Assembly: GCA_002427885.1 (NCBI GenBank) | Contig: DIZI01000005.1 | Coordinates: 2,653-66,652 of the forward strand | Direction: 5' to 3' | DNA: 64,000 nucleotides | Origin: Paludibacter sp. UBA6032 | GTDB taxonomy: Bacteria > Bacteroidota > Bacteroidia > Bacteroidales > Paludibacteraceae | Part shown: positions 42,322-50,049 of the stretch, piece after piece | Position numbering within the stretch: position 1 is the first letter of the stretch | How the letters are laid out: each line of letters opens with the position of its first letter | Notes under the pieces: model-generated | What the model saw: only the letters and a program-made list of their open reading frames with translations | The model's database searches: none | Told to the model about the DNA's origin: nothing | Made by a program: the position numbers and the translations under genes

Positions 42322-43572
42322 ATGAAACAGACTAACAGCATTGGACTTTACCTGTCAAACGCATCAAATAAAAATTATATTCTTGAGCAACTCATGAAAA
42401 ATTCATTTTTGCGGGAATATATCGATTTAAGCTCGTTACAGGGAGTTTTACATTCCACCATAACCATTAACCGTCTGGTGGAAGAAGAGCTGCGCCACGA
42501 CCGGGTTGTGATTAAGACAGACGAGAATTCAAGTTTGGGTTCCATGTCCAGCGGTCAGCAAAAGAAAGCCTTGCTGAACTATCTTTTTACACAAACACCT
42601 CAATACATTGTGCTTGATGATGTGTATAGTAATATTGACAAAGCTACGCAGGAATCAATCACTTTTTCTTTAGGTGAATTAGCCGAATCGACTTTATTAA
42701 TTCAACTCTTTTTCCGGAAACGTGATATACTGCCCTGCATAGCAAAAGTACTATCAATTGATGAAAACAACCTCATTGTAAACGAACAAGATGCCGAATC
42801 GTTCCGGATCATGGAGCCATCGCAGGAGAAAATAAAGCACCAATTCCGCATTCCGAAAGAATATGATGAAAGCCACATCGATATAAATCCGTTGGTTCAA
42901 CTAAATAATGTTTCGGTCAGCTATATCGGGAAACCGGTGTTAAACAAAGTCTGCTGGACCATTCAAAAAGGGGAATTCTGGCAGCTCGTGGGGCCAAACG
43001 GTTCGGGGAAAAGCACTATGCTGTCTGTCATTATCGGTGATAATCCCCGCGGATATGGGCAGGATATGATCCTTTTCGGAAAAAGAAAAGGATCCGGCGA
43101 ATCGATTTGGGATATCAAGCGACAAATTGGATATTTCACTCCCTCCATGATTCAGCAATTTACACGTGATGATACGGTGGAAAATATGATTGTTTCCGGG
43201 TTGGTCGATTCGGTTGGATTATACAATAAACCGACTGACATTCAACTGAATATTGCCCGCAAATGGATAGAAATGTTAGGAACTTCGTACCACAATAAAT
43301 CCTTTCAACGGCTTTCAATCGGGGAACAACGCATGGTAATGGTAGCCAGAGCCATGGTAAAACATCCGCCCCTGCTCATCCTTGACGAACCAACCATTGA
43401 ACTTGATGATGAAAATAGCCGCCTGTTTATTGATATGGTTAATGCCATTGCAGCTGAGAAAAAAATAGCCATTGTTTACGTTTCGCATCGTGATGAACCG
43501 GATTTGAAGCCGGATAAAGTTTTCGAATTGATTACATCTGCCGAAGGATATACCGGTGTAGTGAGAAAATGA
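42322..43572 (+). CDS. ModF-like double ABC ATPase with degenerate first half
   Basis: From the ATG at 42322 the protein has 416 residues. The second half is a normal ABC domain: Walker A GPNGSGKST, Q-loop region, signature LSIGEQ, Walker B LLILDEP and switch histidine VYVSHRDEP. The first half keeps a signature (MSSGQQKK) and Walker B-like YIVLDDVY but has no Walker A loop. ModF/PhrA proteins of E. coli are soluble and linked to molybdate and DNA repair. No permease gene is nearby. One start farther upstream overlaps the transporter gene and was not chosen. Confidence 0.82.
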   Translation: MKQTNSIGLYLSNASNKNYILEQLMKNSFLREYIDLSSLQGVLHSTITINRLVEEELRHDRVVIKTDENSSLGSMSSGQQKKALLNYLFTQTPQYIVLDDVYSNIDKATQESITFSLGELAESTLLIQLFFRKRDILPCIAKVLSIDENNLIVNEQDAESFRIMEPSQEKIKHQFRIPKEYDESHIDINPLVQLNNVSVSYIGKPVLNKVCWTIQKGEFWQLVGPNGSGKSTMLSVIIGDNPRGYGQDMILFGKRKGSGESIWDIKRQIGYFTPSMIQQFTRDDTVENMIVSGLVDSVGLYNKPTDIQLNIARKWIEMLGTSYHNKSFQRLSIGEQRMVMVARAMVKHPPLLILDEPTIELDDENSRLFIDMVNAIAAEKKIAIVYVSHRDEPDLKPDKVFELITSAEGYTGVVRK

Positions 43573-43589
43573 AAAGTAAGATTAACAAC

Positions 43590-43622
43590 AAAGGTCAGAA
43601 AGAGTTGTTCTTCCTGACCTTT
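43590..43622. terminator. Terminator between ABC gene and cyclophilin
   Basis: AAAGGTCAG (43590-43598) pairs with CTGACCTTT (43614-43622), with a partly paired interior. It lies between converging genes. Confidence 0.7.
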
Positions 43623-43648
43623 AATTTGATTCTGCTTTCATGGTAAGC

Positions 43649-44083
43649 TTATTCCAATACTTCAATTTTCAAGATTTTATCGCCCTGACGAATCAGGTCA
43701 ATCACCTCCAAACCTTCAACAACCTTACCAAAGCAAGTGTGTTGACGATCCAAGTGGGAAGTATTGTTTCTTGAATGACAGATAAAAAACTGTGAACCTC
43801 CTGTATTACGACCTGCATGTGCCATTGACAACACACCTCTGTCGTGATACTGATTACCACCATCTAACTCACAGGGAATCGTATAACCGGGACCACCTGC
43901 CCCTGTACCGTCAGGACAACCACCCTGAATAACGAAATCAGGCAGAACACGGTGAAAAGTCAATCCATCGTAGAAGCCACTGGTAGCCAGTTTAATAAAA
44001 TTAGCCACTGTTTTCGGAGCATCCTGCTCGAAAAACTCAACTTGCATCTCTCCTTTTTCAGTAATAATTTTTGCAGTCTTCAT
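43649..44083 (-). CDS. Cyclophilin-type peptidyl-prolyl isomerase
   Basis: From the ATG at 44083 the protein has 144 residues without an export signal, so it is probably cytoplasmic. The catalytic arginine lies in FHRVLPDFVIQGG and QFFICHS holds the hydrophobic pocket. CPDGTGAGGPGYTIPCE matches PpiB. It speeds cis/trans changes at proline in folding proteins. An ATG 23 codons upstream is in frame but gives no signal peptide. Confidence 0.92.
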   Translation of the reverse strand: MKTAKIITEKGEMQVEFFEQDAPKTVANFIKLATSGFYDGLTFHRVLPDFVIQGGCPDGTGAGGPGYTIPCELDGGNQYHDRGVLSMAHAGRNTGGSQFFICHSRNNTSHLDRQHTCFGKVVEGLEVIDLIRQGDKILKIEVLE

Positions 44084-44233
44084 TCTTATGTATTTATAAT
44101 TGTTTTCAAAAATTGGGAGCGCAAAGTTCGTGATGTTTTTCGTTATATCCAAATATCGGCGATTTTATTCGTTTTATTTAATTGAGACTAACTATTCCGA
44201 AATTCAGTACGTTGGAAAAGTTGGACTGATTCA

Positions 44234-45118
44234 CTACACCCACTCTTCTTTCAAAACATCGCCACGGGTACCAATAACAATAAGTTTTACCGGTATTTTA
44301 CGTCCGGATTCAGTAACCGCTTTTTGAGCTAATCCCAACAATCCACCACAACAGGGCACTTCCATAATGATAACAGTAAGTGTATTGATAGCAGAAAGTT
44401 GAATCATAGCTTTGAGTTTTTCAATATACGATTCTTTATTGCTGTCCAGTTTTGGACAAGCAATGGCCAGGATTTTCCCGGCAAGGAACCGGTTATGAAA
44501 ATCGGCAAAACTAAAGCCGACACAGTCGGCAGTCAGAACTACATCAGCTCCTTTGAAATAAGCGGCCTGCGGGTTCAATAAATGTAATTGCACCGGCCAT
44601 TGACGGAGTTGTGAAGCATTTTCCCTGACAATGGGAGCTGCAGGCGAAGCCAACCGAAAAGTTGTATTTTTAGCTGCTACCGGAGCAAAAAACATTTCAT
44701 TGCTACCGGGACATGCACAAACAGCAGAAGCTTTTGGAGCAGGTGCAGGCGCATTATGTACCGATGCAAAGTCAATATGGATATTATTTTGTTTCAACCA
44801 GCTGACGCCCTGTTTCAGTAATTCAAACTCTTCGTGGTCCTTCAGATGCCTGAGGTGAGCTAAAATTGTTTTCTCACCTTTGGGTACCATACGCTGCACT
44901 ACAGCAATTTCATCGTAAGGCTCAGCTTCCCGTTCTTCGAGGGTAATGGCTCCTACGGGACAATCACCGATACAGGCACCCAATCCATCGCAATACAATT
45001 CGCTGACCATACGTGCTTTTCCATCAATCATTTGCAGTGCCCCTTCATGACAACCACTTACACAGGTTTCGCAACCGTTACAAAGCGCTTCATCTATCTT
45101 TATTATTGTTCGTTTCAT
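44234..45118 (-). CDS. Two-cluster ferredoxin-like iron-sulfur protein
   Basis: From the ATG at 45118 the protein has 294 residues. Two 4Fe-4S motifs lie near the start: CNGCETCVSGC and CDGLGACIGDC followed by PVGAI. An Ala/Pro-rich linker holds more cysteines (SAVCACPGSNE), and the carboxyl part has VPCCGGLLGLA, a disulfide or cluster-like pair. It lies downstream of a cupin gene, opposite a Crp/Fnr regulator. Related proteins occur beside hybrid cluster protein genes in anaerobes; a role in nitrosative or oxidative stress is inferred from that. Confidence 0.78.
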   Translation of the reverse strand: MKRTIIKIDEALCNGCETCVSGCHEGALQMIDGKARMVSELYCDGLGACIGDCPVGAITLEEREAEPYDEIAVVQRMVPKGEKTILAHLRHLKDHEEFELLKQGVSWLKQNNIHIDFASVHNAPAPAPKASAVCACPGSNEMFFAPVAAKNTTFRLASPAAPIVRENASQLRQWPVQLHLLNPQAAYFKGADVVLTADCVGFSFADFHNRFLAGKILAIACPKLDSNKESYIEKLKAMIQLSAINTLTVIIMEVPCCGGLLGLAQKAVTESGRKIPVKLIVIGTRGDVLKEEWV

Positions 45119-45196
45119 AAATCCATTTACTATTTTTTCATTTACCATTTACTATTTATCCCAAAAACGGTAAATAGTAATTTAATAACTTGTCAA

Positions 45197-45550
45197 TTAT
45201 TTGATCATTGTAAGCAACATTTTGAATTTTTCGACTGCCACTACTGCATGCCGTACATTGGCAGGCATAATAATGCTTTCACCCACATTTAATTCAAAAA
45301 GTTTTCCATCGATTATCACCTCACCTTTTCCATCAAGCACCTGAACAATAGCGTCAAACGGAGCTGTATGTTCGCTCAGATATTCGCCTTTATCAAAAGC
45401 AAAAAGCGTTACATTCCCTTTATCATTTCGAATAATGATTTTGCTGACTATTGAACCTTCGGCATAAGATACTTTTTCAGTCATGCTGAATTTCTCCGCT
45501 GTCGGAAATGCCTTATTCTCAGGTTTTGGTACCATTTTAAGATCATTCAT
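45197..45550 (-). CDS. Cupin domain protein
   Basis: The 117-residue single-domain cupin has the two short motifs GEYLSEHTAPFDAIVQVLDGKGEV (metal site with a histidine and glutamate) and GESIIMPANVRHAVVA. It faces the Crp/Fnr gene across a shared promoter region with an 18-bp palindrome, and it is followed by the ferredoxin-like gene after a 78-base gap. The likely role is a small stress or metal-binding protein; no substrate is evident. Confidence 0.82.
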   Translation of the reverse strand: MNDLKMVPKPENKAFPTAEKFSMTEKVSYAEGSIVSKIIIRNDKGNVTLFAFDKGEYLSEHTAPFDAIVQVLDGKGEVIIDGKLFELNVGESIIMPANVRHAVVAVEKFKMLLTMIK

Positions 45551-45560
45551 ATATTTATTT

Positions 45561-45592
45561 TTTGTTGTATTTAATTTTATACAACAAAAGTA
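45561..45592 (-). promoter_or_regulatory. Promoter and inverted repeat upstream of cupin gene
   Basis: On the minus strand TACTTTTG (45592-45585) is a -7 box. TTTGTTGTAT (45561-45570) and ATACAACAAA (45579-45588) form a perfect inverted repeat with an 8-base spacer, covering the -7 box and the early transcript. It could be a second operator or a 5' RNA hairpin. Confidence 0.6.
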
Positions 45593-45612
45593 GTTTGTTT
45601 AAAACAATAAAA

Positions 45613-45630
45613 GTGTAACAATTGTTACAC
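45613..45630. promoter_or_regulatory. Perfect 18-bp palindrome, probable Crp/Fnr operator
   Basis: GTGTAACAATTGTTACAC is fully self-complementary. It lies about 20 bases from the -7 boxes of both divergent promoters (45585-45592 leftward, 45647-45654 rightward), where a -33 element would be. The form resembles Crp/Fnr family sites, and such a gene is the right-hand target. Confidence 0.75.
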
Positions 45631-45646
45631 TCTCGGATTTTGTATG

Positions 45647-45654
45647 TATTTTTG
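45647..45654 (+). promoter_or_regulatory. -7 box of the Crp/Fnr gene
   Basis: TATTTTTG fits TAnnTTTG and lies 29 bases before the start codon at 45684. The palindrome replaces a -33 element. Confidence 0.55.
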
Positions 45655-45683
45655 TTTCCAATGTACACAAAAGAAGATAATAA

Positions 45684-46352
45684 ATGGGAAAAGTAGATCT
45701 TTCGGCCTGTCCGGTTTGCAGTAAATTAGATATTACAGATGAAACTGCTTTTTTAGATAATTTAAAATGTACAATAAAGACATATCCCAAAAACATACTG
45801 ATAATCAGACAAGGAGATATTTGTGATGCTTTATATATGCTAACCCTTGGCTCGGTAAAAACGGAAATGATTACCGAAAACGGAAATATACTTGGGATAG
45901 AAATTATAAAAGCTCCCCGCCCACTCGCTCCAGCATTTGTATTTTCGGATAATAACCGCTTTCCGGTAAATGTAACTTCGCTTGAAGAAGTTGAAATCAT
46001 GAAAATACCGAAAGCGGAAATCATGCGCTTGATGATGACTAATCCAGACTTCATGAGCAGTTTTATGACTCACAACGCCAACAGGACTCAATTCTTGACC
46101 AACCGGTTACACTTGCTTTCTATCAAAACAATCAAAGGTAAACTGGCTCATTTTCTGTTGGAAAACTCACCCGGTGAAGAAATATCGTTTGTTATTAACC
46201 GTAACCAAACCGAGTTGGCTGATTTCTTTGGTGTTGCACGACCTTCATTGGCACGCAGTTTAGCAGAGTTGGTGCAGGAAGGGTTAATCCAAATTAATAA
46301 GAAAGAATATATTATACTCAATTCTAATGGATTACGCGAATTACTATTTTGA
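45684..46352 (+). CDS. Crp/Fnr family transcriptional regulator
   Basis: The 222-residue protein has a cyclic-nucleotide-binding-like sensor half (IIRQGDICDALYMLTLGSVK) and a carboxyl winged helix with NQTELADFFGVARPSLARSL as the recognition region. CPVC near residue 8 and C30 could hold a cofactor, but the FNR four-cysteine cluster pattern is incomplete. It is divergent from the cupin-ferredoxin pair across an 18-bp palindrome, so it probably controls both sides. HcpR-like control of nitrosative stress is a plausible guess. Confidence 0.85.
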   Translation: MGKVDLSACPVCSKLDITDETAFLDNLKCTIKTYPKNILIIRQGDICDALYMLTLGSVKTEMITENGNILGIEIIKAPRPLAPAFVFSDNNRFPVNVTSLEEVEIMKIPKAEIMRLMMTNPDFMSSFMTHNANRTQFLTNRLHLLSIKTIKGKLAHFLLENSPGEEISFVINRNQTELADFFGVARPSLARSLAELVQEGLIQINKKEYIILNSNGLRELLF

Positions 46353-46377
46353 AATCTTGCAATTTAAAAATTATGTT

Positions 46378-47616
46378 CTACTTAGAAAAATTATAAGAGA
46401 ATAGTATACTTATCTTATTTAACTGTTTTGGTGAAATAAAATTATGGTAATAAATTCCAGGTATATATCTTAATTCTATTGAATATTTATTTTTACACCA
46501 ACCAGCTCCTAATAAATAACCTGCATCTAAATGATAATCTAAATGATATAGATTTTTAGTAGTTTCAGTACTATAAAATTTATAATGTTCTATAGACTCT
46601 GTCTTTAAATCATAACATGAAGTGTTGTATAAACCTACATTCAAAAACATTTCTCCATTTCTTAATCTGAATGGGAAATGTGCATATAAATTACCAGTAA
46701 TTGCATGATATGAGCTATTTAAGGTATTTTCAGTATAGTATTCTGGATTGTGATATTCATTATTGTAAGTATAATTAGTAACTTTTCCAGTATACAGCAG
46801 TTCGTAATGTAGTGACCACAAAGAATTTTTAAAAAGAAACTCAGCAAAAATACCAAATGCAGGTGCTAATCGACCTTTATACTCATCGACTAAAAATTCT
46901 GTGTGAGTTTCATTAAATGCATTATTAACAATACCTCCTATTAAACCCCATGTAATTTTTGTATTTCTCGGAATAGAAGAGTACACTGGGCGTGTATCTT
47001 TTGATAAGTAATAATATTGAAATAAATTTCTCAAAGAACTTAGATTGTAATTAAGCATTCCGAGATTAGTTGAAAGAGTTGTAGTATCATTGAGATAATA
47101 CATTAATTGACCTACATATCTTTTATTTTCAACTTTAAAGTATTTATCATCAATATATTTCTTATAATATTTTTGTTGTAACAATTTAAGTTTTCCATTT
47201 TGCATTATATAGAAAAGATCTTTCTTAAAAGGTGATTTATACTGATATAGGGACTTATTACCATCAATTATTATTTCAAGAAATATTCTTTTTTTTTCTA
47301 AAATAAATTCCGGATTGTCATTTAGTGTTGAGGTATTTGTAGGACTAAGTTCTACTTGTACATCAGCACTTATAAAGTGCTGATTCTTGAATTTAAATTC
47401 AAGAATATCATCTGGTTTAAATAATTCATATTTACCAAATTCATCTTTACAAAAATAAATTGAAACTGGAGTTGTTTTATATTTGAAAAATCGTATAAAT
47501 CCTTCCGTTTTTACCGAGTCTTTATCAATAATATAGGCTTTGCTAACAAATTCTGTAGAAAATACGGATGCAGAAGTGAGGAAAAAGTATAATATCAAAC
47601 AATAAAATCTGGTCAT
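46378..47616 (-). CDS. Secreted, probable outer membrane protein of unknown family
   Basis: The 412-residue protein has a signal peptide (MTRFYCLILYFFLTSASVFS). The first half is polar and lysine-rich; the second half alternates aromatic strands and ends in a hydrophobic strand with terminal-like SILFSYNFSK, as in outer membrane beta barrels (about residues 215-412). No family was recognised. Codon use is more AT-rich than in its neighbours, which could mean recent arrival. It stands alone. Confidence 0.65.
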   Translation of the reverse strand: MTRFYCLILYFFLTSASVFSTEFVSKAYIIDKDSVKTEGFIRFFKYKTTPVSIYFCKDEFGKYELFKPDDILEFKFKNQHFISADVQVELSPTNTSTLNDNPEFILEKKRIFLEIIIDGNKSLYQYKSPFKKDLFYIMQNGKLKLLQQKYYKKYIDDKYFKVENKRYVGQLMYYLNDTTTLSTNLGMLNYNLSSLRNLFQYYYLSKDTRPVYSSIPRNTKITWGLIGGIVNNAFNETHTEFLVDEYKGRLAPAFGIFAEFLFKNSLWSLHYELLYTGKVTNYTYNNEYHNPEYYTENTLNSSYHAITGNLYAHFPFRLRNGEMFLNVGLYNTSCYDLKTESIEHYKFYSTETTKNLYHLDYHLDAGYLLGAGWCKNKYSIELRYIPGIYYHNFISPKQLNKISILFSYNFSK

Positions 47617-47731
47617 AAATATTTTACTTTGTTATTTATAAAAAAACAAAGATAAAAAGATTATATTTATTAAATCATATTTTATTCGTTAAGTTTTAAT
47701 AAAAATTAAAGAAGATATTTCTAATTAAAAA

Positions 47732-48067
47732 TCATTGAAGAAAATCTTCCCGAACAGGGCTAAAGGTATCGATCAAAACACCTTCTTCCAGACATTTAAC
47801 TCCATGTAAAACATTTGGTTCCATATAGAGTCCATCACCCTGTTTTACTGTTTTCGTCTCCTCACCTATCTGAAATTCAAAAATTCCGCTTACCACATAA
47901 GTACATTGACGGTGAATATGTTGATGGGCATATCCTATTCCACCTGTTTTGAATTCAATCTTAACCAACATCATCTCCTTATCGTAACCTAAAATCTGAC
48001 GACGCATTCCTTCATTGATCTGAACCCATTCCGTTTCATTTCCAATTATAAAATTTCCGATTTTCAT
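47732..48067 (-). CDS. Cupin domain protein
   Basis: The 111-residue protein is a single cupin: GIGYAHQHIHRQCTYVVSG holds the usual His metal ligands and QGDGLYMEPNVLHGVKCLEEG the second motif. Such small cupins are often annotated as pectin degradation protein KdgF-like or sugar-binding, but the sequence alone does not decide. It is 68 bases downstream of the purF-like gene. Confidence 0.82.
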   Translation of the reverse strand: MKIGNFIIGNETEWVQINEGMRRQILGYDKEMMLVKIEFKTGGIGYAHQHIHRQCTYVVSGIFEFQIGEETKTVKQGDGLYMEPNVLHGVKCLEEGVLIDTFSPVREDFLQ

Positions 48068-48134
48068 ATTTATTTATCATTAAAAAAAAGTTATGGTTCC
48101 TGAATCCCAATCAATTAGTTGTAAAGGATATGTT

Positions 48135-49934
48135 TTAAGCAAGATCTCTACCTTCGTAATAATTTATAAATGCTTTGTTTACTAGGCGATTACCTCCGGG
48201 AGTCGGGTAATCACCGGTAAAATACCAATCGCCAGCATGATTTGGACAGGCTTTGTGCAAGCCATCGATAGTCTGATAAACCAACTCAACAGGGCAATCA
48301 ACGTCATGCGGTGTTAGCATTTCTGCAATTTTCACAGAGACTTCATCCTGAGTGAACGGGGCATAAATTTCGGTTACATAATTTATTATTTCTTCCTTTG
48401 ACAAATCTTCCTGAGCTTTGGATTTACGATATACATCGTCAATTATATTTTGTTTGCCGGTTTCTTTCAATAACTCAATAGCGGCACGAAACGCACAAAA
48501 TTCATTCATTCTGGGCATATCGATACCATAATAATCAGGAAAACGAACCTGAGGTGAGGATGAAACAATCACTATTTTTTTAGGTTCCAGTCGATATAAT
48601 ATTTTCAGAATACTTTGTTTCAAAGTAGTTCCCCTCACAATGGAGTCATCGATTGCAACCAGATTATCCACTTTTCCCCTACGGATAGAACCATATGTCA
48701 CATCGTAAACGTGAGTTGCCAGGTCATCACGTTCGTTATTATTTGAAATAAACGTACGTAATTTGATATCTTTAATCAGTACTTTTTCAACTCTGATAGC
48801 CTGATTGTTCAGTGCCTTTATTCCATCTTTCATTCCATAAAACGCTACTTCTGCCGTATTGGGAATAAATGAGAAAACGGTATTATCCACATCATTATCA
48901 ATGGCTTTCAGAATTTGCTTCGTCAAGGATTGGCCTAATTTCTTCCGTTCTTTATAAATATCAACATCACTCCCTCTTGAAAAATAGATCCGTTCAAACG
49001 AACATTTTTTTAGTTCAGCTGCTGCCGGACGAATGGTTTCAAATTTAATGGTTCCATTTTTCTTTATAATCATTGCTTCACCGGGAGTGAGTTCCTTAAT
49101 ATCTTCCTCTTTCAGGTTCATTGCAGTCTGAATCACCGGACGCTCCGATGCGACAACAACTATTTCATCATCAGCATAATAAAATGCCGGACGAATTCCT
49201 TTTGAATCCCTGAAGACAAACGAATCACCATGACCCAGCATACCGCAAATAGTATAACCACCATCCCACATTTTCTCGGATTTTCTGATAAATGAAGCGA
49301 TATCCAGATTTTCCTCAATTTTTTGAGTGATAGTTCTATCATTCGTATAACGTAGCTTAATCATATCATATTCTTTTTGAACTTCCTGATCAAGCTGAAA
49401 TCCAAGTGATTCGAGCATTAAAAAAGTATCACCTTTATCACGCGGATGTTGTCCTTTTTGAGTTAAATGATCAAAAAGTTCATCCACATTGGTAAGATTA
49501 AAATTTCCTGCAAGCAACAGCGTCCTGTTTTTCCAGTTATGACGACGTAAGAAAGGATGGACATAGGATAGACCGCTTTTTCCAGTAGTGCTGTAACGAA
49601 GATGACCTAAATATAATTCACCGGCAAAATCAAATTTGGTTTTACACTTTTGGGCATTTGACAGAACTTCATCAGATTCATTTGCAAGTTTACCGTTTAT
49701 TGTTGCAAAAATTTCCTGAATCGCATTTTTTCCTTCCACCCTTTCACGCCAGATATATTCTTCTCCCGGAGGCATATCAAGTTTAACGGTAGAAATACCT
49801 GCGCCTTCCTGTCCCCGGTTATGTTGTTTTTCCATAAGCAGGTACATTTTTTGCAAACCATACTGCCATGTTCCATATTTCTCCTGATAAAATTCCAGCG
49901 GCTTCAAAAGCCTAACCATTGCAATTCCGCACAT
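48135..49934 (-). CDS. purF: Long-form amidophosphoribosyltransferase
   Basis: The 599-residue protein starts with the Ntn glutaminase nucleophile (MCGIAMV, Cys2) and has a phosphoribosyltransferase site NLVAIDDSIVRGTTLKQSI near residue 430. The reaction is glutamine plus PRPP to phosphoribosylamine, the first purine step. It is about 100 residues longer than E. coli PurF, with additions in the glutaminase part and at the end (NHAGDWYFTGDYPTPGGNRL). Bacteroidetes often carry this form besides a normal PurF; whether it is the main enzyme is open. Confidence 0.85.
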   Translation of the reverse strand: MCGIAMVRLLKPLEFYQEKYGTWQYGLQKMYLLMEKQHNRGQEGAGISTVKLDMPPGEEYIWRERVEGKNAIQEIFATINGKLANESDEVLSNAQKCKTKFDFAGELYLGHLRYSTTGKSGLSYVHPFLRRHNWKNRTLLLAGNFNLTNVDELFDHLTQKGQHPRDKGDTFLMLESLGFQLDQEVQKEYDMIKLRYTNDRTITQKIEENLDIASFIRKSEKMWDGGYTICGMLGHGDSFVFRDSKGIRPAFYYADDEIVVVASERPVIQTAMNLKEEDIKELTPGEAMIIKKNGTIKFETIRPAAAELKKCSFERIYFSRGSDVDIYKERKKLGQSLTKQILKAIDNDVDNTVFSFIPNTAEVAFYGMKDGIKALNNQAIRVEKVLIKDIKLRTFISNNNERDDLATHVYDVTYGSIRRGKVDNLVAIDDSIVRGTTLKQSILKILYRLEPKKIVIVSSSPQVRFPDYYGIDMPRMNEFCAFRAAIELLKETGKQNIIDDVYRKSKAQEDLSKEEIINYVTEIYAPFTQDEVSVKIAEMLTPHDVDCPVELVYQTIDGLHKACPNHAGDWYFTGDYPTPGGNRLVNKAFINYYEGRDLA

Positions 49935-50012
49935 ACCTTTTAAAATGAATAATTATTTCAATATCAATTTGAAAACTAATAATAAAAAAAACAATACCAC
50001 TACAACAATTAA

Positions 50013-50038
50013 AAAACCCCAACGATTGACGAAGGGGT
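50013..50038 (-). terminator. Terminator of glmS
   Basis: AACCCC and GGGGTT arms, with extra inner pairs, are followed on the minus strand by a T run. It lies 12 bases past the glmS stop codon. Confidence 0.65.
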
Positions 50039-50049
50039 TAATTATAACA

